The translations under genes were made by a program, and so were the position numbers. The notes under the pieces were generated by a model, which made no database searches, had not been told where the DNA came from, and saw only the letters and a program-made list of their open reading frames with translations. 7,589 nt of DNA from an uncultured Garciella sp. (GTDB taxonomy: Bacteria > Bacillota > Clostridia > Eubacteriales > Garciellaceae): contig USMD01000089.1 in assembly GCA_900555725.1 (NCBI GenBank), positions 1 through 7,589 of the forward strand, written 5' to 3'. This document shows positions 1 through 6,291 of this stretch, in pieces; position 1 is the stretch's first letter; every line of letters starts with the position of its first letter.

Positions 1-42
1 TTCTGCCTGTCTCGTGGGCTCGGAGATGTGTATAAGAGACAG
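1..42 (+). other. Synthetic Nextera read-2/i7 adapter (not genomic)
   Basis: Positions 9-23 read GTCTCGTGGGCTCGG and 24-42 read AGATGTGTATAAGAGACAG, the Nextera P7-side adapter followed by the 19-base Tn5 mosaic end. Positions 1-8 (TTCTGCCT) sit where the i7 index lies and match, from memory, the N703 index as it appears in the primer. This is library-preparation DNA left on the sequence. It should be masked and must not be annotated as a Tn5 element. Confidence 0.98.
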
Positions 43-43
43 A

Positions 44-91
44 AATATAGCTTTTATTCATGAAAAAGAAGCTGTTTTTATTAATATATGA
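44..91 (+). CDS. Possible 3' end of an upstream gene (15 codons, truncated by adapter)
   Basis: From the adapter junction one frame stays open for 15 codons (NIAFIHEKEAVFINI) and stops with TGA at 89-91, eight bases before the AGGAGG of the mutase gene. The other two frames stop within about 20 bases. The placement would suit the tail of an upstream operon gene, and no convincing promoter is visible between 43 and 98. However, 15 open codons occur often by chance in DNA of this composition, and the peptide is too short to assign to a family. It may equally be untranslated leader. Confidence 0.25.
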   Translation, partial: NIAFIHEKEAVFINI

Positions 92-98
92 ATCCAAA

Positions 99-115
99 AG
101 GAGGAAATTCATGTG
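99..115 (+). promoter_or_regulatory. Ribosome binding site and overlapping ATG/GTG starts of the mutase gene
   Basis: AGGAGG lies at 99-104. An ATG at 111-113 and a GTG at 113-115 overlap as ATGTG. The ATG is out of frame and opens only a seven-residue peptide (MCLIRKS) before a stop. The GTG, eight bases from the Shine-Dalgarno motif, opens the full mutase frame. GTG at 113 is therefore the supported start, with the ATG as a possible competing start or a sign of a small sequence error. Confidence 0.7.
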
Positions 116-1792
116 TTTGATCAGGAAAAGTTAAAAAAAGTTCAAACTTCCAAGGAAAAATGGGAAACAGGCAAATTGCAAGGAGTATTGGCCAAAAGAC
201 CTGAGAGAAAAGAAGAATTTAAATCTGGTTCAGGGGAAAAGGTAGAAAGAGTATATACTCCACTTGATGTAGCGAATATGGAGTATGAAAAAGATCTAGG
301 ATTTCCAGGGGAATTTCCTTATACTAGAGGGGTTCAACCTACTATGTACAGAGGAAAACTTTGGACGATGCGTCAGTATGCAGGTTTCTCCACAGCAGAG
401 GAATCTAATAAAAGATATAAATATCTATTGGAACAGGGGACCACTGGTCTAAGCGTAGCATTTGATTTACCAACTCAAATAGGATATGATTCTGATCATT
501 CATTATCTGAAGGAGAAGTTGGTAAAGTAGGGGTAGCCATCGACTCCCTGGCAGATATGGAGATTTTATTTAATGAGATCCCATTGGATAAAGTAAGTAC
601 TTCTATGACCATTAATGCTCCAGCATCTGTTTTATTGGCAATGTATATTGCTGTAGCAGAAAAAGGCGGGGTTACTCCAGATAAGTTAAGGGGAACCATT
701 CAAAATGATATTTTGAAGGAATATATTGCTAGAGGAACTTATATTTTTCCAACAAAACCTTCTATGAGATTAATTACAAATATTTTTGAGTATTGCCATA
801 ATGAAGTACCAAAATGGAATACGATTAGTATTAGTGGTTATCATATCAGAGAAGCAGGATCTACTGCTACTCAAGAAGTTGCCTTTACATTAGCAGATGG
901 AATTGCTTATGTACAAGCAGCCATTGATGCAGGATTGGATGTAGACGACTTTGCTCCAAGATTATCTTTCTTCTTTAATGCTCACAATGATTTATTTGAG
1001 GAAGTTGGAAAATTTAGAGCAGCCCGTAGAATTTGGGCAAAGATTATGAAAGAACGATTTGGCGCTAAGAATCCAAAATCCCTTATGCTTAGATTTCATA
1101 CTCAAACAGGAGGATCTACCCTTACTGCTCAACAACCAAATAATAATATTGTTCGTGTTGCAATTCAAACATTGGCAGCAGTTTTGGGAGGTACACAATC
1201 CTTGCACACCAATTCAAGGGATGAGGCTTTGGCATTGCCAACAGAAGAATCTGTTCGAATTGCCCTTCGTACCCAACAAATTGTTGCTCATGAAAGCGGT
1301 GTAGCTGAAACGATTGATCCATTAGCAGGTTCTTATTATGTAGAAAGTATTACCAATAGAATTGAAAAAGAAGCTATGGAATATATTCAAAAAATTGACA
1401 ACCTAGGAGGAGCTCCAAAAGCAATTGATCAAGGATATATTCAAAAGGAAATCCAAGATAGTGCTTATGAATATCAAAAAGAGATTGAAAGTGGAGATAG
1501 AATTGTAGTTGGAGTAAACAAATTCCAAATAAAAGAACCAGCACCATCTGGATTATTAAAGGTAGATCCTTCTGTAGGAGAATCTCAAAAAGAAAAATTA
1601 GCTCAATTAAAGACTAATAGAGATAATAATGCAGTAAAAGAATCCTTGACAGAGATTAAGAAAGTAGCTCAAGGAGACGGAAATCTTATGCCATCTATTC
1701 TTAAGGCAGTTAAAACTTATGCTACCTTAGGAGAAATCTGTGGGGTATTAAGAGAGGTATTTGGAGAGTATGAACAAAATATCGTTCTATAA
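113..1792 (+). CDS. mutA: Methylmalonyl-CoA mutase, catalytic (large) subunit
   Basis: This cytoplasmic B12-dependent enzyme interconverts succinyl-CoA and (R)-methylmalonyl-CoA. The 559-residue protein is the substrate-binding TIM-barrel part only; the cobalamin domain is the next gene, an arrangement known from archaea and clostridia. Family signatures are visible: RQYAGFSTAEESN (87-99), GLSVAFDLPTQIGYDSD (112-128), ARGTYIFP (206-213), SGYHIREAG (241-249), RFHTQTGGSTLTAQQP (327-342) and the LHTNSRDEALALPTE stretch (364-378). Tyr89, Arg207, Tyr243 and His244 match the active-site residues of the Propionibacterium enzyme at the same numbers. The Tyr89/Arg207 pair favours methylmalonyl-CoA over isobutyryl-CoA mutase, which has Phe and Gln there. 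The start is GTG, chosen by frame and by the Shine-Dalgarno at 99-104. It is the first complete gene of the operon, 65 bases before its partner subunit. The alternative symbol mcmA1 is also used. Confidence 0.96.
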   Translation: MFDQEKLKKVQTSKEKWETGKLQGVLAKRPERKEEFKSGSGEKVERVYTPLDVANMEYEKDLGFPGEFPYTRGVQPTMYRGKLWTMRQYAGFSTAEESNKRYKYLLEQGTTGLSVAFDLPTQIGYDSDHSLSEGEVGKVGVAIDSLADMEILFNEIPLDKVSTSMTINAPASVLLAMYIAVAEKGGVTPDKLRGTIQNDILKEYIARGTYIFPTKPSMRLITNIFEYCHNEVPKWNTISISGYHIREAGSTATQEVAFTLADGIAYVQAAIDAGLDVDDFAPRLSFFFNAHNDLFEEVGKFRAARRIWAKIMKERFGAKNPKSLMLRFHTQTGGSTLTAQQPNNNIVRVAIQTLAAVLGGTQSLHTNSRDEALALPTEESVRIALRTQQIVAHESGVAETIDPLAGSYYVESITNRIEKEAMEYIQKIDNLGGAPKAIDQGYIQKEIQDSAYEYQKEIESGDRIVVGVNKFQIKEPAPSGLLKVDPSVGESQKEKLAQLKTNRDNNAVKESLTEIKKVAQGDGNLMPSILKAVKTYATLGEICGVLREVFGEYEQNIVL

Positions 1793-1857
1793 TCTAAAAT
1801 AAAAATCTTAAAGATTAGGTAGGAAATATTAAGTAAAATCATAAAGGAGGAAAAAAG

Positions 1858-2262
1858 ATGGATAGACCTATTAGGGTATTGGTTGCAAAACCTGGTTTAG
1901 ATGGCCATGATAGAGGAGCAAAGGTAGTAGCTAGAGCACTTAGAGATGCAGGTATGGAGGTTATTTATACAGGACTTAGACAGACTCCTGAACAAATTGT
2001 GGAGGCTGCTATACAAGAGGATGTTGATGTAATCGCAATGAGCATTTTATCTGGTGCGCATAATCACCTTTTCCCAAAGGTAATGGAGTTATTAAAAGAA
2101 AAAAACATCGATGATATTTTAGTAGTTGGTGGTGGAGTAATTCCTGATGATGATATTCCAGGGTTAAAAGAGGCTGGAATTGCTGAAATCTTTACTCCAG
2201 GAACACCTACTAGTGTTACAGTAGAATTTATTAAAAAGAATGTAAAAAGTAAAGTTTCTTAA
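1858..2262 (+). CDS. mcmA2: Methylmalonyl-CoA mutase, B12-binding (small) subunit
   Basis: This 134-residue protein is a free-standing cobalamin-binding domain that completes the mutase encoded just upstream. The base-off/His-on motif DxHxxG is present as Asp15, His17 and Gly20 in AKPGLDGHDRG; His17 is expected to be the lower cobalt ligand. Lys11, Asp15 and His17 correspond to Lys604, Asp608 and His610 of the fused Propionibacterium mutase. Further cobalamin-fold signatures are SILSGAH (62-68), the glycine run VVGGGVIP (89-96), which lines the nucleotide tail, and FTPGTP (112-117). AAAGGAGG at 1843-1850 is well spaced from the ATG. The length fits the family's separate small subunits (about 130-140 residues). 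It should assemble with the large subunit in the cytoplasm. Closely related domains occur in other carbon-skeleton mutases; here the neighbour fixes the assignment. Confidence 0.96.
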   Translation: MDRPIRVLVAKPGLDGHDRGAKVVARALRDAGMEVIYTGLRQTPEQIVEAAIQEDVDVIAMSILSGAHNHLFPKVMELLKEKNIDDILVVGGGVIPDDDIPGLKEAGIAEIFTPGTPTSVTVEFIKKNVKSKVS

Positions 2263-2336
2263 AAACAATATGAAGAGAAAATAGGAATCTATTGATTAGA
2301 GCAGATATTATAGTACTCTAAAAAGGTGGGTGAATC

Positions 2337-3272
2337 ATGGAATTAGTAAATAAACTATTAAAGGGAGATAGGAGAAGTCTTTCTAGACTTATCACTTTAA
2401 TAGAGAATAATGACCCTGTGGCCATAGATGCTTTAAAAGAATTGTATTATCATACAGGGAATGCCCAGGTGATAGGAATCACAGGGCCTCCTGGAGCTGG
2501 TAAAAGTACATTAACAGATAAGTTAGTAAAAGAACTTAGAAAACAAGATAAAAAAATAGCCATTATTGCTGTGGATCCCACCAGTCCCTTTACTGGGGGT
2601 GCTATTTTGGGTGATCGTGTTCGCATGAATGATCTTACTGTTGATCCTAATGTTTTTATTCGTAGTATGGGTAGTAGAGGTGCCTTAGGAGGACTAGCAA
2701 AGGCTACCTTAGGAGTCGTAAGACTCTGTGATGCTTTTGGTATGGACTATGTATTCATAGAGACAGTAGGGGTAGGACAATCAGAGGTAGATATAGTAAA
2801 GGCAGTGGATACTACTATTATGGTAATGGTACCAGGATTGGGAGATGATATACAAGCCATCAAAGCTGGTATTATGGAAATAGGGGATATATTTGTAGTC
2901 AATAAGGCAGATAGGGATGGAGCACAACGGACAGCTGTAGAATTAGAACAGATGTTGGATTTTCGTCATGATGAAGGATGGAGACCTCCAGTTATGAGTT
3001 CTATTGCAAGTCAGCAGGTAGGCATAGAAGAAATCATCCAGAAAATTCAAGAGCATATGGGTTATCTGAAGGAGTCTGAAACTTTAAAAGAAAGAAGAAG
3101 GACTAATCTTAAAAGTGAGATTATTGAGATTGCAAAAAGCAATATAGTAGCCCAAATTTTCAATAATGCGGATAAGGATCATCAAATTGATGTGGTAACC
3201 GAAAAAGTATTACAAAAAGAGATTGATCCATATACGGCAAGTGAAGATATTTTAAAATCCATTTATCAATAG
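2337..3272 (+). CDS. meaB: MeaB-type G-protein chaperone of methylmalonyl-CoA mutase (ArgK/MeaB GTPase)
   Basis: MeaB is a SIMIBI-class GTPase that gates delivery of adenosylcobalamin to the mutase and protects it from inactivation. Visible motifs are the P-loop GPPGAGKST (50-58), VDPTSPFTGGAILGDRVRM (79-97) with the first switch-region residues, the Walker B/switch segment ETVGVGQSE (142-150) and the guanine-specificity motif NKAD (189-192). The remainder to residue 311 is helical and matches the dimerising C-terminal part of the family; the length is normal. The start is ATG with AGGTGG at 2324-2329. It lies 74 bases after the B12-binding subunit and 11 before the epimerase, the usual company of meaB. 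An old annotation of this family as the arginine/ornithine transport kinase ArgK is misleading, and nothing here suggests arginine transport. Confidence 0.95.
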   Translation: MELVNKLLKGDRRSLSRLITLIENNDPVAIDALKELYYHTGNAQVIGITGPPGAGKSTLTDKLVKELRKQDKKIAIIAVDPTSPFTGGAILGDRVRMNDLTVDPNVFIRSMGSRGALGGLAKATLGVVRLCDAFGMDYVFIETVGVGQSEVDIVKAVDTTIMVMVPGLGDDIQAIKAGIMEIGDIFVVNKADRDGAQRTAVELEQMLDFRHDEGWRPPVMSSIASQQVGIEEIIQKIQEHMGYLKESETLKERRRTNLKSEIIEIAKSNIVAQIFNNADKDHQIDVVTEKVLQKEIDPYTASEDILKSIYQ

Positions 3273-3283
3273 GAGGGAAAATC

Positions 3284-3688
3284 ATGGTAAAAAAAGTTGA
3301 TCACATTGGAATTGCTGTAAAAAGTATAGATGAGGCTTTGAGCCTATACACAGATGTTTATGGGTTAGAACTTGCAGGGACAGAAGTAGTAGAAGACCAA
3401 AAAGTAAAGACTGCTTTTCTGCCATTAGGAGATTCAGAAATTGAGTTACTAGAAGCAACTGATCCTAACAGTGCCATAGCAAAATTTATTGAAAAAAAAG
3501 GACAAGGAATTCAACATATTGCCTTTAAAGTAGACGATGTGGAAAAAGCCTTAGAGGAAGCCAAAGCGAAAGGCATTCGATTAATTGATGAAAAACCAAG
3601 ATATGGTGCTGGTGGAGCTAAAATTGCTTTCTTACATCCAAAATCCACCCAAGGAGTATTAGTGGAATTTTGTCAACGGGACAAATAA
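3284..3688 (+). CDS. mce: Methylmalonyl-CoA epimerase (VOC superfamily)
   Basis: This small cytoplasmic metalloenzyme converts (R)- and (S)-methylmalonyl-CoA into each other. It links the mutase, which uses the R form, to the decarboxylase, which uses the S form. The 134 residues form two glyoxalase/VOC modules, about 1-60 and 72-134. The expected metal ligands are His7 (VDHIGIAV), Glu54 (IELLE), His78 (GIQHIAF) and Glu128 (VLVEF); in the Propionibacterium enzyme these are His12, Gln65, His91 and Glu141. RYGAGGAKIAFLHPKST (106-122) is a typical C-terminal signature of the family. AGGAGGG at 3271-3277 overlaps the meaB stop codon, so the two genes are tightly packed and probably translationally coupled. 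VOC proteins are diverse, but this motif set and neighbourhood leave little doubt. Confidence 0.95.
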   Translation: MVKKVDHIGIAVKSIDEALSLYTDVYGLELAGTEVVEDQKVKTAFLPLGDSEIELLEATDPNSAIAKFIEKKGQGIQHIAFKVDDVEKALEEAKAKGIRLIDEKPRYGAGGAKIAFLHPKSTQGVLVEFCQRDK

Positions 3689-3755
3689 CAGGACAAATAA
3701 GATGAGGAAAATTTGATAGTGGAGGTAACCATATATGACAAATAAGATCGAGGAA
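3679..3755 (+). repeat. Direct repeat: degenerate copy of the mmdA 5' end between mce and mmdA
   Basis: GACAAATAAGAT-GAGGAA at 3692-3709 repeats the first codons of mmdA, GACAAATAAGATCGAGGAA at 3737-3755, with one base missing. A third, shorter copy, GGACAAATAA, lies at 3679-3688 and contains the mce stop codon. In the upstream copy AGG stands where the ATG start should be, so it is not a functional start. The true start has GGAGGT at 3721-3726. The pattern looks like a short local duplication that has decayed. Confidence 0.7.
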
Positions 3756-5279
3756 TTGCGGGATAAAAAAGAGCAATTACACTTAGGTGGCGGACAAAAG
3801 AGAATAGACAAGCAACATCAGAAAGGAAAACTTTTCGCTAGGGAACGTCTTGATTTGCTATTTGACGAAGGAAGCTTTGTAGAAATAGGAGCTTTTGTAA
3901 AACATAGATGTGCTGACTTTGGCATGGAAAAGGTAGATACTCCTGCAGAAGGAGTTGTAACTGGATATGGTACTGTAGATGGAAGATTGGTATTTGCCTA
4001 TGCCCAAGATTTTACTGTAATAGGTGGTTCTCTAGGGAAAATGCATGCTGAGAAGATTGTTAAGGCGATGGATATGGCTATGAAAATGGGGGCTCCTATT
4101 ATTGGGTTAAATGATTCCGGTGGAGCTAGGATCCAAGAGGGAGTAGATGCTTTAAGCGGGTACGCTAAGATCTTCTATAGAAATACTATTTCTTCTGGGG
4201 TCATTCCTCAAATATCTGCAATCATGGGACCTTGCGCAGGGGGGGCAGTGTACTCTCCAGCTATTACAGACTTTATTTTTATGGTAGATCAAACTAGCCA
4301 AATGTTTATAACAGGCCCTGGGGTAATCAAAACAGTTACGGGAGAAGAAGTAACAGCAGAACAACTAGGAGGAGCCATGACCCACAACTCTACAAGTGGA
4401 GTGGCACATTTTATGAGCGCTACTGATGAAGAATGTATTAAAGATATCAAAAGATTACTTAGTTTCTTGCCCTCTAATAATATGGAAACAGCACCGGTTT
4501 ATGAGACTGGAGATGACTTAAATCGAATAGAGGAAAGCTTAAATGAAGTAGTTCCTGAAAATCCCAATAAGCCTTATGACATAAAGGAAGTCATTGTAGC
4601 GATAGCAGATAATGGAGATTTCTGTGAAGTACAGCCCTATTTTGCTCAAAATATGGTTGTAGGCTTTATTAGAATCAACGGACAATCCATTGGTGTTATT
4701 GCTAACCAACCAAGAATGATGGCAGGAAGTCTAGATATTAATGCATCTGATAAAGCTGCTAGATTCATAAGAACCTGCGATGCTTTTAATATTCCTCTTT
4801 TAAATCTTGTAGATGTTCCAGGATTTTTACCAGGAACCAATCAAGAATATGGTGGAATTATTCGCCATGGAGCAAAAATGCTATATGCATATTCTGAGTC
4901 AACAGTACCAAAGGTAACATTAATTACAAGAAAAGCCTATGGAGGATCCTACATAGGAATGTGTAATAAAGAATTAGGTGCTGATTTAGTATTAGCATGG
5001 CCTAGTGCTGAAATCGCTGTAATGGGACCAGATGGAGCTGCTAATATTATTTTCAAAAAAGATATTAAAGAAGCACAAGACCCAGTTGCCACCAGAAAAG
5101 AAAAAATAGAGGAGTACAGAAAAAAATTTGCTAATCCTTATGTGGCAGCAGCAAAGGGCTATGTGGATGATGTCATTGAGCCAGCTACCACAAGACCAAT
5201 CCTAGCTAGTGCCTTTGAAATGCTAGTAAGTAAGAGAGAGACAAAGCCAGCGAAAAAACACGGTAATATACCACTATAG
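3735..5279 (+). CDS. mmdA: Methylmalonyl-CoA decarboxylase alpha subunit (carboxyltransferase)
   Basis: The 514-residue protein is a biotin-dependent carboxyltransferase of the PccB/MmdA family with two crotonase-fold halves. It transfers the carboxyl group of (S)-methylmalonyl-CoA to biotin on MmdC and releases propionyl-CoA. Signatures are PAEGVVTGYG (70-79), NDSGGARIQEG (126-136), the oxyanion-hole segment GPCAGGAVYSPA (165-176), FITGPGVIK (191-199), NQPRMMAGSLD (324-334), DVPGFLPGT (360-368) and the second oxyanion segment AYGGSYIGM (401-409). The C-terminus KKHGNIPL is typical of the family. Alone it could be called a propionyl-CoA carboxylase beta subunit. The delta, biotin-carrier and membrane beta genes that follow, and the lack of a biotin carboxylase gene, identify a decarboxylase. 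It is a cytoplasmic subunit held at the membrane. The start is ATG after GGAGGT at 3721-3726. Confidence 0.96.
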   Translation: MTNKIEELRDKKEQLHLGGGQKRIDKQHQKGKLFARERLDLLFDEGSFVEIGAFVKHRCADFGMEKVDTPAEGVVTGYGTVDGRLVFAYAQDFTVIGGSLGKMHAEKIVKAMDMAMKMGAPIIGLNDSGGARIQEGVDALSGYAKIFYRNTISSGVIPQISAIMGPCAGGAVYSPAITDFIFMVDQTSQMFITGPGVIKTVTGEEVTAEQLGGAMTHNSTSGVAHFMSATDEECIKDIKRLLSFLPSNNMETAPVYETGDDLNRIEESLNEVVPENPNKPYDIKEVIVAIADNGDFCEVQPYFAQNMVVGFIRINGQSIGVIANQPRMMAGSLDINASDKAARFIRTCDAFNIPLLNLVDVPGFLPGTNQEYGGIIRHGAKMLYAYSESTVPKVTLITRKAYGGSYIGMCNKELGADLVLAWPSAEIAVMGPDGAANIIFKKDIKEAQDPVATRKEKIEEYRKKFANPYVAAAKGYVDDVIEPATTRPILASAFEMLVSKRETKPAKKHGNIPL

Positions 5280-5325
5280 AATTCTTGTAGTGCATTTAGG
5301 AAATATACAGTAAAGAGGTGAGAAC

Positions 5326-5748
5326 ATGTTATTTTCGGAAGGGATGTCAATAGGAGAAAAATTAATGAATGCATTGGGTATTACTATTTTAGGAATGGTC
5401 GTTGTATTCGTTGTATTGATTGTCCTATCTTATATATTAGATCTTTTAAGGGTTGTATCAGGAGAAAAAAAAGAGTCTGCTCCTAATGCCAGAGCTGTAA
5501 ACACTGAGAACAAAAATATAGCAAAGAATGATACACAAAATGAAGAAGAATTGGCAGCAGTGATTGCATCTGCCGTTGCAGCAGCAAGCAATGATGGGGA
5601 ATTAATAGCAGTGATTGCAGCAGCTGTTTCAGCTGCCAGTGGAATTGCAATGAACAATTTAGTGGTAAGATCTATTAAACCTGTTCCTCAAAAGCACTCT
5701 GCCTGGGCTACAGCAGGTAGGCAAGAGCAATTATTTGGAAAATTTTAA
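5326..5748 (+). CDS. mmdD: Methylmalonyl-CoA decarboxylase delta subunit (OadG family)
   Basis: This 140-residue membrane-anchor subunit of the sodium pump is thought to tether MmdA to MmdB and stabilise the complex. A short N-terminal segment is followed by one strongly hydrophobic helix at about 17-41 (LGITILGMVVVFVVLIVLSYILDLL). A charged, Asn/Lys/Glu-rich linker (45-74) comes next, then an Ala-rich region made of two 17-residue copies (75-108), then a conserved-looking tail with Trp127 and AGRQEQLFGKF (130-140). This layout is that of OadG/MmdD proteins, which are poorly conserved in sequence, so position between mmdA and the biotin carrier is important evidence. The His cluster that binds zinc in Klebsiella OadG is absent. 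GAGGTG at 5315-5320 supports ATG at 5326; Met7 is a weaker alternative start. Confidence 0.9.
   Translation: MLFSEGMSIGEKLMNALGITILGMVVVFVVLIVLSYILDLLRVVSGEKKESAPNARAVNTENKNIAKNDTQNEEELAAVIASAVAAASNDGELIAVIAAAVSAASGIAMNNLVVRSIKPVPQKHSAWATAGRQEQLFGKF
5548..5649 (+). repeat. Tandem 51-bp duplication within mmdD
   Basis: Bases 5548-5598 and 5599-5649 encode residues 75-91 and 92-108. Both copies follow the pattern ELxAVIAxAVxAAS, with identical GCAGTGATTGCA cores at DNA level and scattered synonymous and non-synonymous differences elsewhere. The divergence suggests an old duplication rather than an assembly error. The segment would form an Ala-rich amphipathic helix in the cytoplasmic part of MmdD. 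Confidence 0.75.
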
Positions 5749-5831
5749 TCCATCATTTAAGAATCAAAATGTCAAAAATATCGATAAAAATAAAAAGGAT
5801 AAACAAACTAAGAGACTAAGGAGGAAATAAA

Positions 5832-6263
5832 ATGAAAAAATATATTATTAATGTAAATGGAAACTCTTATGAGGTAGAAGTAGAGGAAGTAAGGGGGGCT
5901 ACATCTAGTGTAACAAATATTCAACCTCAATCAGCACCTCAACCAGTTCAACAGCCACAACCAGCAGCTCCAGCACCTAAAGCAGCTCCAGCACCTAAAG
6001 CAGCTCCAGCACCCAAAGCAGCTCCAGCACCTAAGGCAGCTCCAGGAAAAGGTGGAAATGTAACTGCTCCAATGCCTGGAACGATTAATAAAATAGCAGT
6101 AAAGTCTGGGGATACTGTAAAAAAAGGAGACGTACTATTAATTCTAGAAGCTATGAAAATGGAAAACGAAATCTTTGCTCCACAGGATGCTACCATTGCT
6201 TCAGTAGAAGTTAGCGAAGGAGCATCTGTAAATGCCGGGGATGTATTAGTAACTTTTGCATAA
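5832..6263 (+). CDS. mmdC: Methylmalonyl-CoA decarboxylase gamma subunit (biotin carboxyl carrier protein)
   Basis: This 143-residue carrier protein bears the biotin that shuttles the carboxyl group from MmdA to MmdB. An N-terminal beta-rich segment (1-20, MKKYIINVNGNSYEVEVEEV) is followed by a flexible Pro/Ala/Gln-rich linker (about 31-72) containing four AAPAPK repeats. The biotinyl/lipoyl-attachment domain spans about 75-143. The biotinylation motif is EAMKMEN (106-112), with Lys109 as the expected biotinylated residue; GDTVKKGDVL (93-102) and GASVNAGDVLVTFA (130-143) form the usual hammerhead halves. AAGGAGG at 5818-5824 is correctly spaced from the ATG. The lack of a biotin carboxylase domain or gene nearby fits a decarboxylase rather than a carboxylase. 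It needs a BirA-type ligase encoded elsewhere. Confidence 0.96.
   Translation: MKKYIINVNGNSYEVEVEEVRGATSSVTNIQPQSAPQPVQQPQPAAPAPKAAPAPKAAPAPKAAPAPKAAPGKGGNVTAPMPGTINKIAVKSGDTVKKGDVLLILEAMKMENEIFAPQDATIASVEVSEGASVNAGDVLVTFA
5964..6044 (+). repeat. 18-bp tandem repeat coding for the Pro/Ala linker of MmdC
   Basis: Four 18-bp units start at 5964, 5982, 6000 and 6018, with consensus GCAGCTCCAGCACCTAAA, followed by a half unit to 6044. Units 1 and 2 are identical; units 3 and 4 each differ by one synonymous base. The encoded AAPAPK units (residues 45-68) form the swinging linker of the biotin carrier. The near identity points to recent expansion by slippage or unequal exchange. A long antisense open frame over this region is only a by-product of the repeat. 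Confidence 0.95.
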
Positions 6264-6291
6264 ATATACGATGGAAAGTGGGGAAAAATAA

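Noticed and set aside
24..42. Tn5 mosaic end, with a matching inverted copy at 7537-7555, looking like the ends of a composite transposon.
   Set aside because: Both are directly continuous with commercial adapter and index sequence, and no transposase or resistance gene lies between them. They are library artefacts.
1790..1817. Inverted repeat TAATCT...AGATTA after the mutase large-subunit stop codon.
   Set aside because: Six AT-rich pairs with a long loop and no T-run; chance pairing in AT-rich spacer is more likely than a terminator.
2296..2321. Small hairpin TTAGAG...CTCTAA just before the meaB ribosome binding site.
   Set aside because: Six base pairs with a 14-base loop and no T-run; too weak to call a terminator or regulatory element.
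2337..3272. Reading meaB as the arginine/ornithine transport kinase ArgK.
   Set aside because: The GTPase motifs, including NKAD, and the position between mutase and epimerase genes support the mutase chaperone role.
3735..5279. Reading mmdA as the beta subunit of propionyl-CoA or acetyl-CoA carboxylase.
   Set aside because: No biotin carboxylase gene is present, while the delta, biotin-carrier and Na+-pump beta subunits follow directly.
5769..5819. Short frame of 16 codons (MSKISIKIKRINKLRD) between mmdD and mmdC, ending just before the mmdC ribosome binding site.
   Set aside because: No Shine-Dalgarno precedes it, it is mostly Lys and Ile as expected from A-rich spacer DNA, and it resembles no epsilon subunit.
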